From assembly GCA_949287785.1 (NCBI GenBank), contig CASEHR010000114.1:1-9459 (forward strand): a DNA stretch of 9,459 nt. The letters run 5' to 3'. The notes beneath the pieces are model-generated. The model was given only the letters and a program-made list of their open reading frames with translations. It had not been told where the DNA came from and made no database searches. The first letter of the stretch is position 1. Each line of letters begins with the position of its first letter. This document shows, piece by piece, positions 1 to 5,904 of the stretch. This DNA comes from an uncultured Bacillota bacterium (lineage in GTDB: Bacteria > Bacillota_I > Bacilli_A > Erysipelotrichales > Erysipelotrichaceae). A program made the translations under genes and the position numbers.

Positions 1-324
1 GACTTTTGTCTGACCGATGATACAGTTGTCCAGAACGTTCAGATTATTGAACAGGTTGAAGTTCTGAAAGACCATATTGACTCGCGAACGAAAATGGTTC
101 ACATCAAAACCCTGAGCCAGGATGTCTTTATCATGATAGAAGATATTGCCGCTTGTCGGCCTTTCCAGAAGATCGACACAACGCAAAAGGGTACTTTTGC
201 CGCTGCCGCTTGAACCGATTATCGTTAGTACTTCACCTTTGTGTAAGGTAATATCAACGCCTTTGAGGACATCGAGATCACCGAAGTGTTTTTTGAGATC
301 TTTGATTTTAATGATTTCTTCCAT
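1..324 (-). CDS. Polar amino-acid ABC transporter ATP-binding protein (partial, C-terminus outside window)
   Basis: This is the energy-coupling ATPase of an amino-acid importer of the GlnQ/HisP type, acting on the cytoplasmic face of the membrane. The visible 108 residues contain a Walker A motif (GSSGSGKST, residues 37-45) and the Q-loop (VFQNFNLF, Gln87). The ABC signature, Walker B and H-loop lie beyond the window edge; full-length relatives are about 240-250 residues. The ATG at 324 is chosen because an AGG-type ribosome binding site (TGAGGTAG) lies just upstream and overlaps the TGA stop of the permease gene, leaving a 7-bp gap and suggesting translational coupling. It is the last visible gene of the operon that starts at the lysine riboswitch, so lysine is the inferred substrate. 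Family assignment is secure; substrate is inferred from context. Confidence 0.95.
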   Translation of the reverse strand, partial: MEEIIKIKDLKKHFGDLDVLKGVDITLHKGEVLTIIGSSGSGKSTLLRCVDLLERPTSGNIFYHDKDILAQGFDVNHFRSRVNMVFQNFNLFNNLNVLDNCIIGQTKV

Positions 325-331
325 ATCTACC

Positions 332-1060
332 TCATGCGCACATATCCATGTGCTTGCTTTCTTTGGTGTCATTGAGCTTATTCTCAAAGAAGTTCAAAGC
401 GATATAAGCGATCGATGTCAAGATCAGGTATAAGACCGCAGAAATAAAATAGGTCTCGACATAGCTGTAATTGCTGCCGGCTACCGACATGCTCTGGAAG
501 AACAACTCAGTGATCGAAAGGACATTGAGCATCGAACTGTCCTTGATGTTGACGATCAGTTGGTTACCGATCGAAGGGAAGCTGTTTTTGATCGCCTGCG
601 GCAGAATAATATAGAAAAGGGTCTGCATATTGCCGAAACCAAGACTTTTGGCAGCTTCGGTCTGACCGATATCACAGGATTGGATACCTGATCTGATGAT
701 CTCGGCCATATAAGCACCGGTATTGGCGCTGATGATGTATAGACCGGCCGTAAACATGTCCCAACGGACCAGATCGCGCAAAAGATAGTAGAAGAAGACA
801 GCCTGGATCATCATCGGTGTTCCTCTTAGAACGAAGATGTAGATGCCGGTAAAGATATGACCGATCTTCTTTAAGATGCGGACTAAGACAGTATCCGATT
901 CTTCGATCTTTATCGCTTTGATCCCGCCGAGCACAAGTCCGATCAGCAAGCCGAATACTGTGCCGACGATCGCAAACAAGATCGTATTGAGGATACCATT
1001 TGCAAAGATGTCGAAATTGTCGACAAAGATCGTCAGAGCTCGTGTAAGATCGAGATCCAT
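332..1060 (-). CDS. Polar amino-acid ABC transporter permease (HisM/GlnP family)
   Basis: Integral membrane subunit that forms the translocation path of the importer. The 242 residues fit the family. A hydrophobic helix occupies about residues 22-48, further membrane segments lie around 72-112 and 150-185, and a last one at about 203-225. The conserved GTP(M)xxQ segment is at 80-86, and the EAA-type cytoplasmic loop that contacts the ATPase is recognisable at about 119-143 (AEIIRSG...EAAKSLG), followed by ILPQA (152-156). The start at 1060 has an AGGAGAA ribosome binding site at 1065-1071 that lies inside the end of the upstream binding-protein gene; only one base separates the two genes. The protein ends in TGA. 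It probably forms a homodimer with two copies of the ATPase encoded downstream. Specificity for lysine is inferred from the riboswitch. Confidence 0.95.
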   Translation of the reverse strand: MDLDLTRALTIFVDNFDIFANGILNTILFAIVGTVFGLLIGLVLGGIKAIKIEESDTVLVRILKKIGHIFTGIYIFVLRGTPMMIQAVFFYYLLRDLVRWDMFTAGLYIISANTGAYMAEIIRSGIQSCDIGQTEAAKSLGFGNMQTLFYIILPQAIKNSFPSIGNQLIVNIKDSSMLNVLSITELFFQSMSVAGSNYSYVETYFISAVLYLILTSIAYIALNFFENKLNDTKESKHMDMCA

Positions 1061-1061
1061 T

Positions 1062-1880
1062 CTATTCTCCTGCCGGCTGATTGTTTGTGGCTTCAGCCAT
1101 CATCTCTGCCCGTTCATCTTCACTGATGCCGGCAAGTGCTTCTTCGACAGCGTTGAAGAATTCCGTGTCTCTGCTGCCTTCTTTTAAGCCGATCGATACG
1201 GTCGTGTCTGCTTCAAAGCCATGACCTTCTTCAAAGGCGATGTAGGTAAGATCAGGATTGGCAGCGACGATTCCTTCAGCAACAGCTACTTCGGCGGTGA
1301 TACCATCGACATCTCCGCTTTGTAAAGCGACGACCATCTCAGGATAGGTCTGTCTTGGTGTGACGTGATCGACACCTTCGATCTGATCGATGACCGAATC
1401 GTAATTGGTATTCAGTTGGCCGACGACACTCTTGCCGCTGAATTGCTGGATATCGGTATAATCCGCTTCTTCCGAATCGGCACGGACGATCATGATCATG
1501 CCGTGCGAATCATAATATGGGGAAGTGAAATCAATACCTTGCTCGCGCTCTTCGTTAGCAGTCATACCGGCGATGATCGCATCGATCTCACCGGAATCAA
1601 GTGCGACCTGTAAACCGTTCCAGGCGATCATCCTGACTTCAAGATCCTGTCCCAAACTCTCTGCGATCCGACTTGCGATCATGACATCATAACCATCGCA
1701 ATATCCTCCGCCTTCGATCGCAACCGCTGTTTCACCTGGCTCGCTGACCTGATAGTTGAATGGTGCATAGGCACATTCCATCCCAACGGTAAAAGTCGTG
1801 TCATCGGCAGTATTATCCGTATTACTGCCACAGGCACTTAATAGACCAAGGCACAATAAGATGACGATTAGTTTTTTCAT
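1062..1880 (-). CDS. Amino-acid ABC transporter substrate-binding lipoprotein, probably lysine-specific
   Basis: Extracytoplasmic solute-binding protein of the polar amino-acid uptake family (PBPb fold, 272 residues). It starts with a lipoprotein signal peptide: a Lys-Lys N-terminus, a hydrophobic stretch at 4-14 and the lipobox LSAC with Cys17 as the lipidated residue. The mature domain shows the family landmarks: an APFNY segment near residue 39, DGYDVMIA near 62-69, DAIIAGMTANEER followed by IDFTSPYYDS, and a GQLNTNYDSV hinge segment. Two cysteines (36 and 61) remain in the mature protein and could pair. The ATG at 1880 follows a strong AAGGAGG site (1890-1896) at nine-base spacing. It is the first gene of the transporter operon, directly behind the lysine riboswitch, hence the inferred substrate. 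Specificity has not been read from the binding pocket. Confidence 0.94.
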   Translation of the reverse strand: MKKLIVILLCLGLLSACGSNTDNTADDTTFTVGMECAYAPFNYQVSEPGETAVAIEGGGYCDGYDVMIASRIAESLGQDLEVRMIAWNGLQVALDSGEIDAIIAGMTANEEREQGIDFTSPYYDSHGMIMIVRADSEEADYTDIQQFSGKSVVGQLNTNYDSVIDQIEGVDHVTPRQTYPEMVVALQSGDVDGITAEVAVAEGIVAANPDLTYIAFEEGHGFEADTTVSIGLKEGSRDTEFFNAVEEALAGISEDERAEMMAEATNNQPAGE

Positions 1881-2103
1881 TTTTCATATCCTCCTTAAAT
1901 TAAAAATCATATGCTATAACACATATGACTCACTTAAGGATCATGGTTATAGCGCCTCTACAACAGTAGGAGTGTCATAAGTATTTCCTATGACCCCACA
2001 TACAGATCTTGCCTTATCTGTATGTTCGGCGATGATTGCCTTTCATCTACTTCCCGGTCTGCCGACTCCATAGATTACTCATCTGCATCGCTACCTCTAT
2101 ACG
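1881..2103 (-). promoter_or_regulatory. Lysine riboswitch (L-box) with translational expression platform
   Basis: The minus-strand leader carries the conserved lysine-aptamer core: AGAGGTAGCG, then GATGAGTAATC, GATGAAAGGC, CATCGCCGAA and a 3' AGAGGCGCTATA. The helices of the five-way junction can be drawn. P1 is TATAG (2097-2101) with CTATA (1948-1952). P2 is GCGATG (2086-2091) with CATCGC (2029-2034). P3 is a perfect 10-bp stem (1998-2007 with 2016-2025). P4 is GTCATA/TATGAC, and P5 is CCTAC with GTAGAGG. Downstream there is no U-rich terminator. Instead CCTTAA (1934-1939) can pair with the ribosome binding site (1893-1898), enclosing a TCATATG/CATATGA hairpin. The P1 3' strand GCTATAAC (1946-1953) is perfectly complementary to GTTATAGC (1913-1920), an anti-sequestering alternative. 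Lysine binding should stabilise P1 and shut off translation. Confidence 0.93.
1890..1896 (-). promoter_or_regulatory. Ribosome binding site of the binding-protein gene, target of the riboswitch
   Basis: On the minus strand this reads AAGGAGG, nine bases before the ATG. Its 5' part lies within TTAAGG (1893-1898), which is complementary to CCTTAA at 1934-1939, just downstream of the riboswitch aptamer. That pairing would hide the ribosome binding site, so this element probably is the switch output. Confidence 0.8.
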
Positions 2104-2118
2104 ATTTTTACAAGAGTG

Positions 2119-2147
2119 ATTAAAACACAATGATCTGATTATGTCAA
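2119..2147 (-). promoter_or_regulatory. Sigma-A-type promoter of the lysine transporter operon
   Basis: The minus strand shows a perfect -35 (TTGACA, 2142-2147), a 17-bp spacer and the -10 TTTAAT (2119-2124, five of six consensus bases). The predicted start near 2110-2113 lies a few bases before the first helix of the riboswitch, as expected for a riboswitch-led transcript. The -35 directly abuts the T-tract of the terminator of the upstream HTH gene. Confidence 0.88.
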
Positions 2148-2148
2148 T

Positions 2149-2175
2149 AAAAAACGTCTTATATCGTCTTAAGAC
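2149..2175 (-). terminator. Short intrinsic terminator of the HTH gene
   Basis: On the minus strand GTCTTA (2170-2175) can pair with TAAGAC (2156-2161) around an 8-base loop. A C and then six T (2149-2154) follow. The stem is only 6 bp and overlaps the gene's TAA stop, so termination may be partial and some reading-through into the lysine-transporter leader is possible. Confidence 0.45.
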
Positions 2176-2557
2176 CGTGATCGATCAGCAATTCATTGGT
2201 CTTATAAAGGTCATATTTGTGTTCTAGACAATAGATAATGACGGCATCGCGTTTTATTTTGGGATAAAGAGAACCGTTAGCAGAGAGCTTGAGAAGGCGA
2301 TCGGTCTCATCGCTTTTAAGATGTAAGGTCAAAGCTAAAGCGACGACTTTGTCCTTTGAAGGAATACGGGTGCCTTTTAAGATCTGATAGTAATAAGAGC
2401 GTTCGATGTTGGCATTCAGAAAGATGTCACTGTTCTTTTGTCCGGATGCTTCGATAAGTTCAGCCAGATATGCACAAAAGGATGTGTTGCCGACATGTAA
2501 AAGGGCCTCATCGAGATCATCACCTTTCAGGATCGTTTCCAGGTCTTTGGTCTTCAT
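2159..2557 (-). CDS. XRE-like helix-turn-helix protein, divergent partner of a membrane kinase
   Basis: A 132-residue protein whose central part (about residues 29-92) looks like a lambda-repressor/XRE helix-turn-helix: YLAELIEASGQKNSDIF, then IERSYYYQILKGTRIPSKDK as the probable recognition region, then VVALALTLHLKSDETDRLL. The C-terminal 40 residues (LYPKIKRDAVIIYCLEHK...NELLIDHG) form a conserved-looking extension of unknown role. No sensor, catalytic or membrane segment is seen. The ATG at 2557 is preferred over an upstream in-frame ATG at 2686, which would run through the divergent kinase gene. TATAAT lies exactly six bases before the ATG with no Shine-Dalgarno sequence, so the mRNA may be leaderless. 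Only 33 bp separate it from the kinase start. Its role could be to regulate that locus or to be a kinase substrate; both are inference. Confidence 0.8.
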   Translation of the reverse strand: MKTKDLETILKGDDLDEALLHVGNTSFCAYLAELIEASGQKNSDIFLNANIERSYYYQILKGTRIPSKDKVVALALTLHLKSDETDRLLKLSANGSLYPKIKRDAVIIYCLEHKYDLYKTNELLIDHGLKTI

Positions 2558-2562
2558 GATTT

Positions 2563-2569
2563 TATTATA
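2563..2569. promoter_or_regulatory. Near-symmetrical -10 element between the HTH and kinase genes
   Basis: The minus strand reads TATAAT (2564-2569), a perfect -10, six bases before the HTH ATG. The plus strand reads TATTAT (2563-2568), five of six consensus bases, placing a start near 2575 and a 16-base leader without Shine-Dalgarno sequence for the kinase. No good -35 is visible in either direction, so activity may be weak or need an activator. An 8-bp palindrome TGTTAACA lies at 2579-2586 and could be an operator. Confidence 0.5.
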
Positions 2570-2590
2570 GCGTTTTTGTGTTAACATTAT

Positions 2591-3601
2591 ATGGTGAATT
2601 TGGAAGTCATCGAAACGATCAGCGATAAGGCGGAAAAGCGCATCGATCTCGTTATTGACCGCGATACAGGTATGGTCTTCATCCAAAAGATCATCTTGGG
2701 TGATATGTGTTCTCTTTATGAAGCGGTCAAAACTTTAAACAGCCGTTATCTGCCGAAGATCTATTCGGTAAGCTATAAAGATGAGCACACATATGTCGTC
2801 GTTGAAAAGATCGAAATGCTGACTCTTGACAAGTATCTTGAAAGATCGAAGGCAGATATCAGGGATGTGTACAAGGTCGCCAATGACATTGCCCATGCCT
2901 TAAGAGACCTGCATATGGTGAAGATAGTCGATCGTGATGTAAAACCGGCGAACATTTTCTATGATGGCGATAAGGCTTTGCTGTTTGACTTTGATATCGC
3001 CAGGTTTTATGGAAATCATGCCCATGATACCAGGCTTTTAGGCAGTCCCGGTTATGCGGCACCCGAACAGTATGGTTTTGGTGAATCCAACGACAAAAGT
3101 GATATCTACGGTTTGGGTAAAGTCATGGACTATATGCTCAAAAAAGGCGGATTGGAAGACAGACATCTTTTCAAGATCATCGATAAAGCGACAAAGATCG
3201 ATCCGAAAGACCGCTATAGAGATATCGATCATCTGATAGATGATCTGACGTATCTAGACAGTTACGCTTTGCCGGGTTTTCGCAAAGGAACATCAATGAC
3301 CAAGATATTGGCCCTGGTCGGTTATATCCTTTTGTTTTGTTTTGCGATCAATATTCGTTATAAGGATTATGCGCCAAGGTCTTTTTTAGAGATCGTCAGT
3401 AAGCTCGAAGGAATGATATGGCTTTTTATGATCGCATTGTATTGCGGTGACTATCGGCATATGCGCTCAAGACTTACAAAAGGCAAGAATTTGCTGATAT
3501 CTTTGCTCATATCTTTTTTCGTGATCTTTCTTTTTTTAGTCATCATCGTTTCCATCGGTGAGCTCATCATCATGATCGTGGGCTATCTGCCCACCATATG
3601 A
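2591..3601 (+). CDS. Membrane-anchored Ser/Thr protein kinase-like protein with atypical glycine loop
   Basis: Hanks-type kinase fold (336 residues) with C-terminal membrane anchoring. The probable ATP-anchoring Lys is K33 (FIQK) and the partner Glu is perhaps E44. The catalytic loop is VDRDVKPAN (113-121, Asp116, Asn121), the metal-binding segment is DFD (133-135, in place of DFG), then GYAAPEQ (154-160) and SDIYGLG (170-176). The N-terminal position of the glycine-rich loop reads ETISDKAEKRIDLV, with no glycine. The kinase domain ends near 225; about three or four hydrophobic segments follow (237-255, 272-286, 301-333). There is no extracellular PASTA or other sensor domain. The start at 2591 is forced by an in-frame TAA at 2582-2584, and there is no Shine-Dalgarno sequence. 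It is divergent from an HTH gene and is followed by a small membrane protein. The catalytic residues are intact, so it may be active; its substrate is unknown. Confidence 0.85.
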   Translation: MVNLEVIETISDKAEKRIDLVIDRDTGMVFIQKIILGDMCSLYEAVKTLNSRYLPKIYSVSYKDEHTYVVVEKIEMLTLDKYLERSKADIRDVYKVANDIAHALRDLHMVKIVDRDVKPANIFYDGDKALLFDFDIARFYGNHAHDTRLLGSPGYAAPEQYGFGESNDKSDIYGLGKVMDYMLKKGGLEDRHLFKIIDKATKIDPKDRYRDIDHLIDDLTYLDSYALPGFRKGTSMTKILALVGYILLFCFAINIRYKDYAPRSFLEIVSKLEGMIWLFMIALYCGDYRHMRSRLTKGKNLLISLLISFFVIFLFLVIIVSIGELIIMIVGYLPTI

Positions 3602-3660
3602 AAATGATAATCTGTTAATATCCGCTTGATAGGGTAAGGACCCTTTAGAAAGAGGATAGA

Positions 3661-3999
3661 ATGAAAAAGATCAGTAAAACTGCACTTGTCAGCTTTGTCA
3701 TCGGCCTTGCATATCTCATCTATGCCTGTATCTATTTCTTCGGTACATCGGCCGGTGGTACGGAACAAGCCGGGGCAATCATCGCAACAGCGATCGTGAT
3801 GCCGCATATCATTGCCACAGGGATCGCGGTCATCTTCAACGGTCTGGGTACATTCATGCAAAAAAGAGCTTTTGTCTTAGTAGGCGCGATCATGTACGCT
3901 GTGGCGATGGTCTTGTTTCCGATGTATTTTATGTTTGTGGTGATCGAGATGGTGTTATCCTTTATCGGATATGCCAGGATGAAAAGTACGCAAGCATAA
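3661..3999 (+). CDS. Small four-helix membrane protein, unknown function
   Basis: A 112-residue, very hydrophobic protein that I do not recognise. About four membrane helices can be drawn (8-28, 38-60, 68-86, 87-105), with a Lys-rich start (MKKISK) and short polar ends, so both termini are probably cytoplasmic. A glycine/threonine-rich loop (GTSAGGTEQAG) sits between helices one and two. A GAGG site at 3652-3655 precedes the ATG at suitable spacing. It starts 59 bp after the kinase stop in the same direction, with no clear terminator between, so co-transcription with the kinase is plausible. It ends at a strong hairpin terminator. It could be a partner or substrate of the kinase, or an unrelated neighbour; the sequence does not decide. 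Confidence 0.75.
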   Translation: MKKISKTALVSFVIGLAYLIYACIYFFGTSAGGTEQAGAIIATAIVMPHIIATGIAVIFNGLGTFMQKRAFVLVGAIMYAVAMVLFPMYFMFVVIEMVLSFIGYARMKSTQA

Positions 4000-4045
4000 A
4001 AAAAGCCGGATGATCGGCTTTTTAACTCGCTCAGCGAGTTTTTTT
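4000..4045. terminator. Two tandem hairpins forming a convergent (bidirectional) terminator
   Basis: The first hairpin pairs AAAAAGCCG (4000-4008) with CGGCTTTTT (4015-4023). The second pairs AACTCGC (4024-4030) with GCGAGTT (4034-4040) and is followed by TTTTT. In the plus direction the second hairpin plus its T-run terminates the small membrane protein gene. In the minus direction the first hairpin reads into a run of T and terminates the Na/Pi cotransporter gene, whose stop codon (4044-4046) lies in the T-run of the other hairpin. Confidence 0.9.
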
Positions 4046-5693
4046 ATTGGGTGTTTTTTACTTCGAAAGCGTTACGGGCAATATTCATACAATGATCTGC
4101 CATTCTTTCGATATTAGATAAGATATCAGCATATACTGATGAAGCTACCGCTCCGCTGCATTCCTTTTTAGCCATCCGCACAAAGTGATTCTGACGGAAA
4201 TTGTATTCCATACTATCGACCATCGATTCTTCATTCATCAGATGTTCATAGGTGGCGATATCATTGGTAGTCATGTATTCGAATGATTCATTGAGCATGT
4301 GATCTACTTTCTCAAACAACTGATCCAATTCATCATAGGCTGCTGCTGAGAAGTTGCCGTCATCGTCATGGACCATATTGGAGAATTCAGCAACATTGAC
4401 TAGGATATCACCGATCCTTTCAAGGTTTTTGACGACTTCAAGCTGTAAAGTCATAGCTTTGGATGTCTCTTCACTCATCTCATTGAAATGGAGGCTCGTG
4501 AGGAAATTGGTGATCGCATTGTCGAGTTTGTCAATGACTTTCTCACGGCCCTTGATCTCATCAAAGAGCTCGATGTCTTCGACATCAAGGCTGACATAGC
4601 GTTTGGTGTTGGCTATATTCAAAGTGACACAGTTTTTCATTTCGCCGATGAAACGGTCGGCGGCACTGAGTGCAGTTGCGACAACAGGGAAATTGCTCGG
4701 GACGAGCTCGTCGGTGTTGATCTCGAGTTTTTTCGGTTCTTCACCCGGTACGATCTTCTTGATAAGAGCACACATCTTACTGATGAATGGGAAGACGACG
4801 ATACTGGCGACCACATTGAATAAGATGTGGGTCAAAGCGATCTCCATCATCGGATTGATACCGAAAGTAAGGGTCAGATAAGACATGAAGTTATATAGCG
4901 GATCCATAAAGATCATACCGATCGTAGCACCGATGATATTGAAACTGAGATGGAAGACAGCAGCGCGTTTCGCTGTGGTGTTACCACCGATACTGGCTAA
5001 GATCGCCGTAATACAAGTACCGATATTGGCGCCGTATAAGAAAGGAATGACTCCTTTGAAGGTGATCGCACCGCTCATGTAGAAAAGCTGAATGATACCG
5101 ATCGAAGCCGATGATGACTGCATCGCCATCGTCAGAACGATACCGCCGAATAAGCCGATGAACGGATTTTCGGTACAAGCTTCGGCAAAAGCCATGAATT
5201 CAGGCACATAGCGCAACTGTTCAAGCGTATCGCCCATAAGGGTCAGGGAATAGAAAAGGATACCAAAACCGACGACGATACGGGCGATCTCCTGCAGCTT
5301 TTGCTTGTTGAAGAAAAGAAGCATGAAGGCACCGATAAAGATGAGATATACTGATATTGCCCCAACGTCAAGACCGATCAAGAAAGCTGTGACCGTCGTT
5401 CCGATATTGGCTCCGATGATGATACCGGCTGCCTGTTCCAAAGTCATGAGACCGGCTCTGATGAAACCGATACAGATCGATGTCGTAGCACTTGATGATT
5501 GGATTATCGCGGTGATGATAAGACCGATCAGGAAACCTTGCCAAGGCTTGGATGTGTACTTATCGATATAGACGCGTAGTCTATCACCTGCAAAAGCTTT
5601 TAAGCCATCACCCATCAGGACGATGCCATACAGGAAAAGACCTAAGCCACCGAGGAACAATCCCCACTCAATGTCGAAAAAAGTCAACGTCAT
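4044..5693 (-). CDS. Na+/phosphate cotransporter family protein with C-terminal PhoU-like domain
   Basis: Sodium-coupled phosphate transporter of the NptA/YjbB (PNaS) type, 549 residues. The membrane domain (about 1-315) contains the two inverted signature repeats: QSSSAT (65-70) followed by GANIGTT (94-100), and QSSSAS (192-197) followed by GANIGTC (221-227). These QSSS segments are the family's substrate and ion-binding region. Residues from about 335 to 549 are helical and charged, resembling PhoU (for example LEVVKNLERIGDILVNVAEF and a final NIERMADHCMNIARNA), a fusion common in bacterial members. The ATG at 5693 follows GAGGGG (5699-5704). The gene is monocistronic between a bidirectional promoter and a convergent terminator. 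Direction of phosphate movement (uptake or export) cannot be read from the sequence; export has been shown for E. coli YjbB. Confidence 0.95.
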   Translation of the reverse strand: MTLTFFDIEWGLFLGGLGLFLYGIVLMGDGLKAFAGDRLRVYIDKYTSKPWQGFLIGLIITAIIQSSSATTSICIGFIRAGLMTLEQAAGIIIGANIGTTVTAFLIGLDVGAISVYLIFIGAFMLLFFNKQKLQEIARIVVGFGILFYSLTLMGDTLEQLRYVPEFMAFAEACTENPFIGLFGGIVLTMAMQSSSASIGIIQLFYMSGAITFKGVIPFLYGANIGTCITAILASIGGNTTAKRAAVFHLSFNIIGATIGMIFMDPLYNFMSYLTLTFGINPMMEIALTHILFNVVASIVVFPFISKMCALIKKIVPGEEPKKLEINTDELVPSNFPVVATALSAADRFIGEMKNCVTLNIANTKRYVSLDVEDIELFDEIKGREKVIDKLDNAITNFLTSLHFNEMSEETSKAMTLQLEVVKNLERIGDILVNVAEFSNMVHDDDGNFSAAAYDELDQLFEKVDHMLNESFEYMTTNDIATYEHLMNEESMVDSMEYNFRQNHFVRMAKKECSGAVASSVYADILSNIERMADHCMNIARNAFEVKNTQ

Positions 5694-5780
5694 AAAAACC
5701 CCTCTATCAATTACTACTTTAATTTAACATAAATATTCAGTTGTTTTAACCTATTGTTTACAAATATTAAGTTGAAAGCC

Positions 5781-5808
5781 TTTACATATAGATTTTTTGG
5801 ATTATAAT
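5781..5808 (+). promoter_or_regulatory. Plus-strand promoter facing a gene-less stretch
   Basis: TTTACA (5781-5786, five of six) and TATAAT (5803-5808, six of six) are separated by 16 bp, a better promoter by eye than the opposing one. Transcription would start near 5815 and run into 5864-5926, which holds two hairpins but no plus-strand gene; the next plus gene starts at 6841 and has its own promoter. It may produce a short RNA, or be divergent noise from a symmetrical -10. Confidence 0.55.
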
Positions 5809-5830
5809 ATAGGTGTAATCAGAAGATCAA
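5801..5830 (-). promoter_or_regulatory. Promoter of the Na/Pi cotransporter gene
   Basis: On the minus strand a -10 TATAAT (5801-5806, perfect) is preceded at 18 bp by TTGATC (5825-5830, four of six consensus bases). The predicted start near 5795 gives a leader of about 100 bases, AT-rich, in which I see no known riboswitch. The -10 lies in the self-complementary octamer ATTATAAT, so the same bases form a -10 for the other strand. Confidence 0.6.
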
Positions 5831-5863
5831 TAGATAACTTTTTCGTATTTATTTCCTACTTTT

Positions 5864-5889
5864 GAAAAGAGAGCGTCAGTTCTCTTTTC
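5864..5889. other. 9-bp stem-loop in the intergenic region
   Basis: GAAAAGAGA (5864-5872) pairs perfectly with TCTCTTTTC (5881-5889) around an 8-base loop. No T-run follows on either strand, so it is not a standard terminator. Its right arm TCTCTTTT (5881-5888) is also complementary to AAAAGAGA at 5907-5914 in the neighbouring terminator, so alternative folds exist. Confidence 0.6.
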
Positions 5890-5904
5890 GCTTATATGAC
5901 CAAT

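Noticed and set aside
2008..2080. L2-L3 kissing-loop contact in the lysine aptamer
   Set aside because: I could not find convincing complementarity between the candidate loops by eye, so it is not claimed although the rest of the aptamer fits.
2558..2686. Upstream 43-residue extension of the HTH protein
   Set aside because: It would lie entirely opposite the start of the kinase gene, and a perfect -10 box sits just before the internal ATG at 2557, inside the proposed extension.
3631..3644. Hairpin AGGGT-AAGG-ACCCT between the kinase and the small membrane gene as a terminator
   Set aside because: The stem is only 5 bp and only three T follow it, so it is unlikely to stop transcription; co-transcription remains likely.
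4488..4823. 111-codon plus-strand frame opposite the PhoU-like domain
   Set aside because: It is antisense to a confident conserved gene, lacks a ribosome binding site and has no recognisable domain; similar shadows lie opposite the permease, binding-protein and miaA genes.
5694..5800. Riboswitch in the Na/Pi gene leader
   Set aside because: The roughly 100-base leader is AT-rich with no conserved riboswitch core that I recognise.
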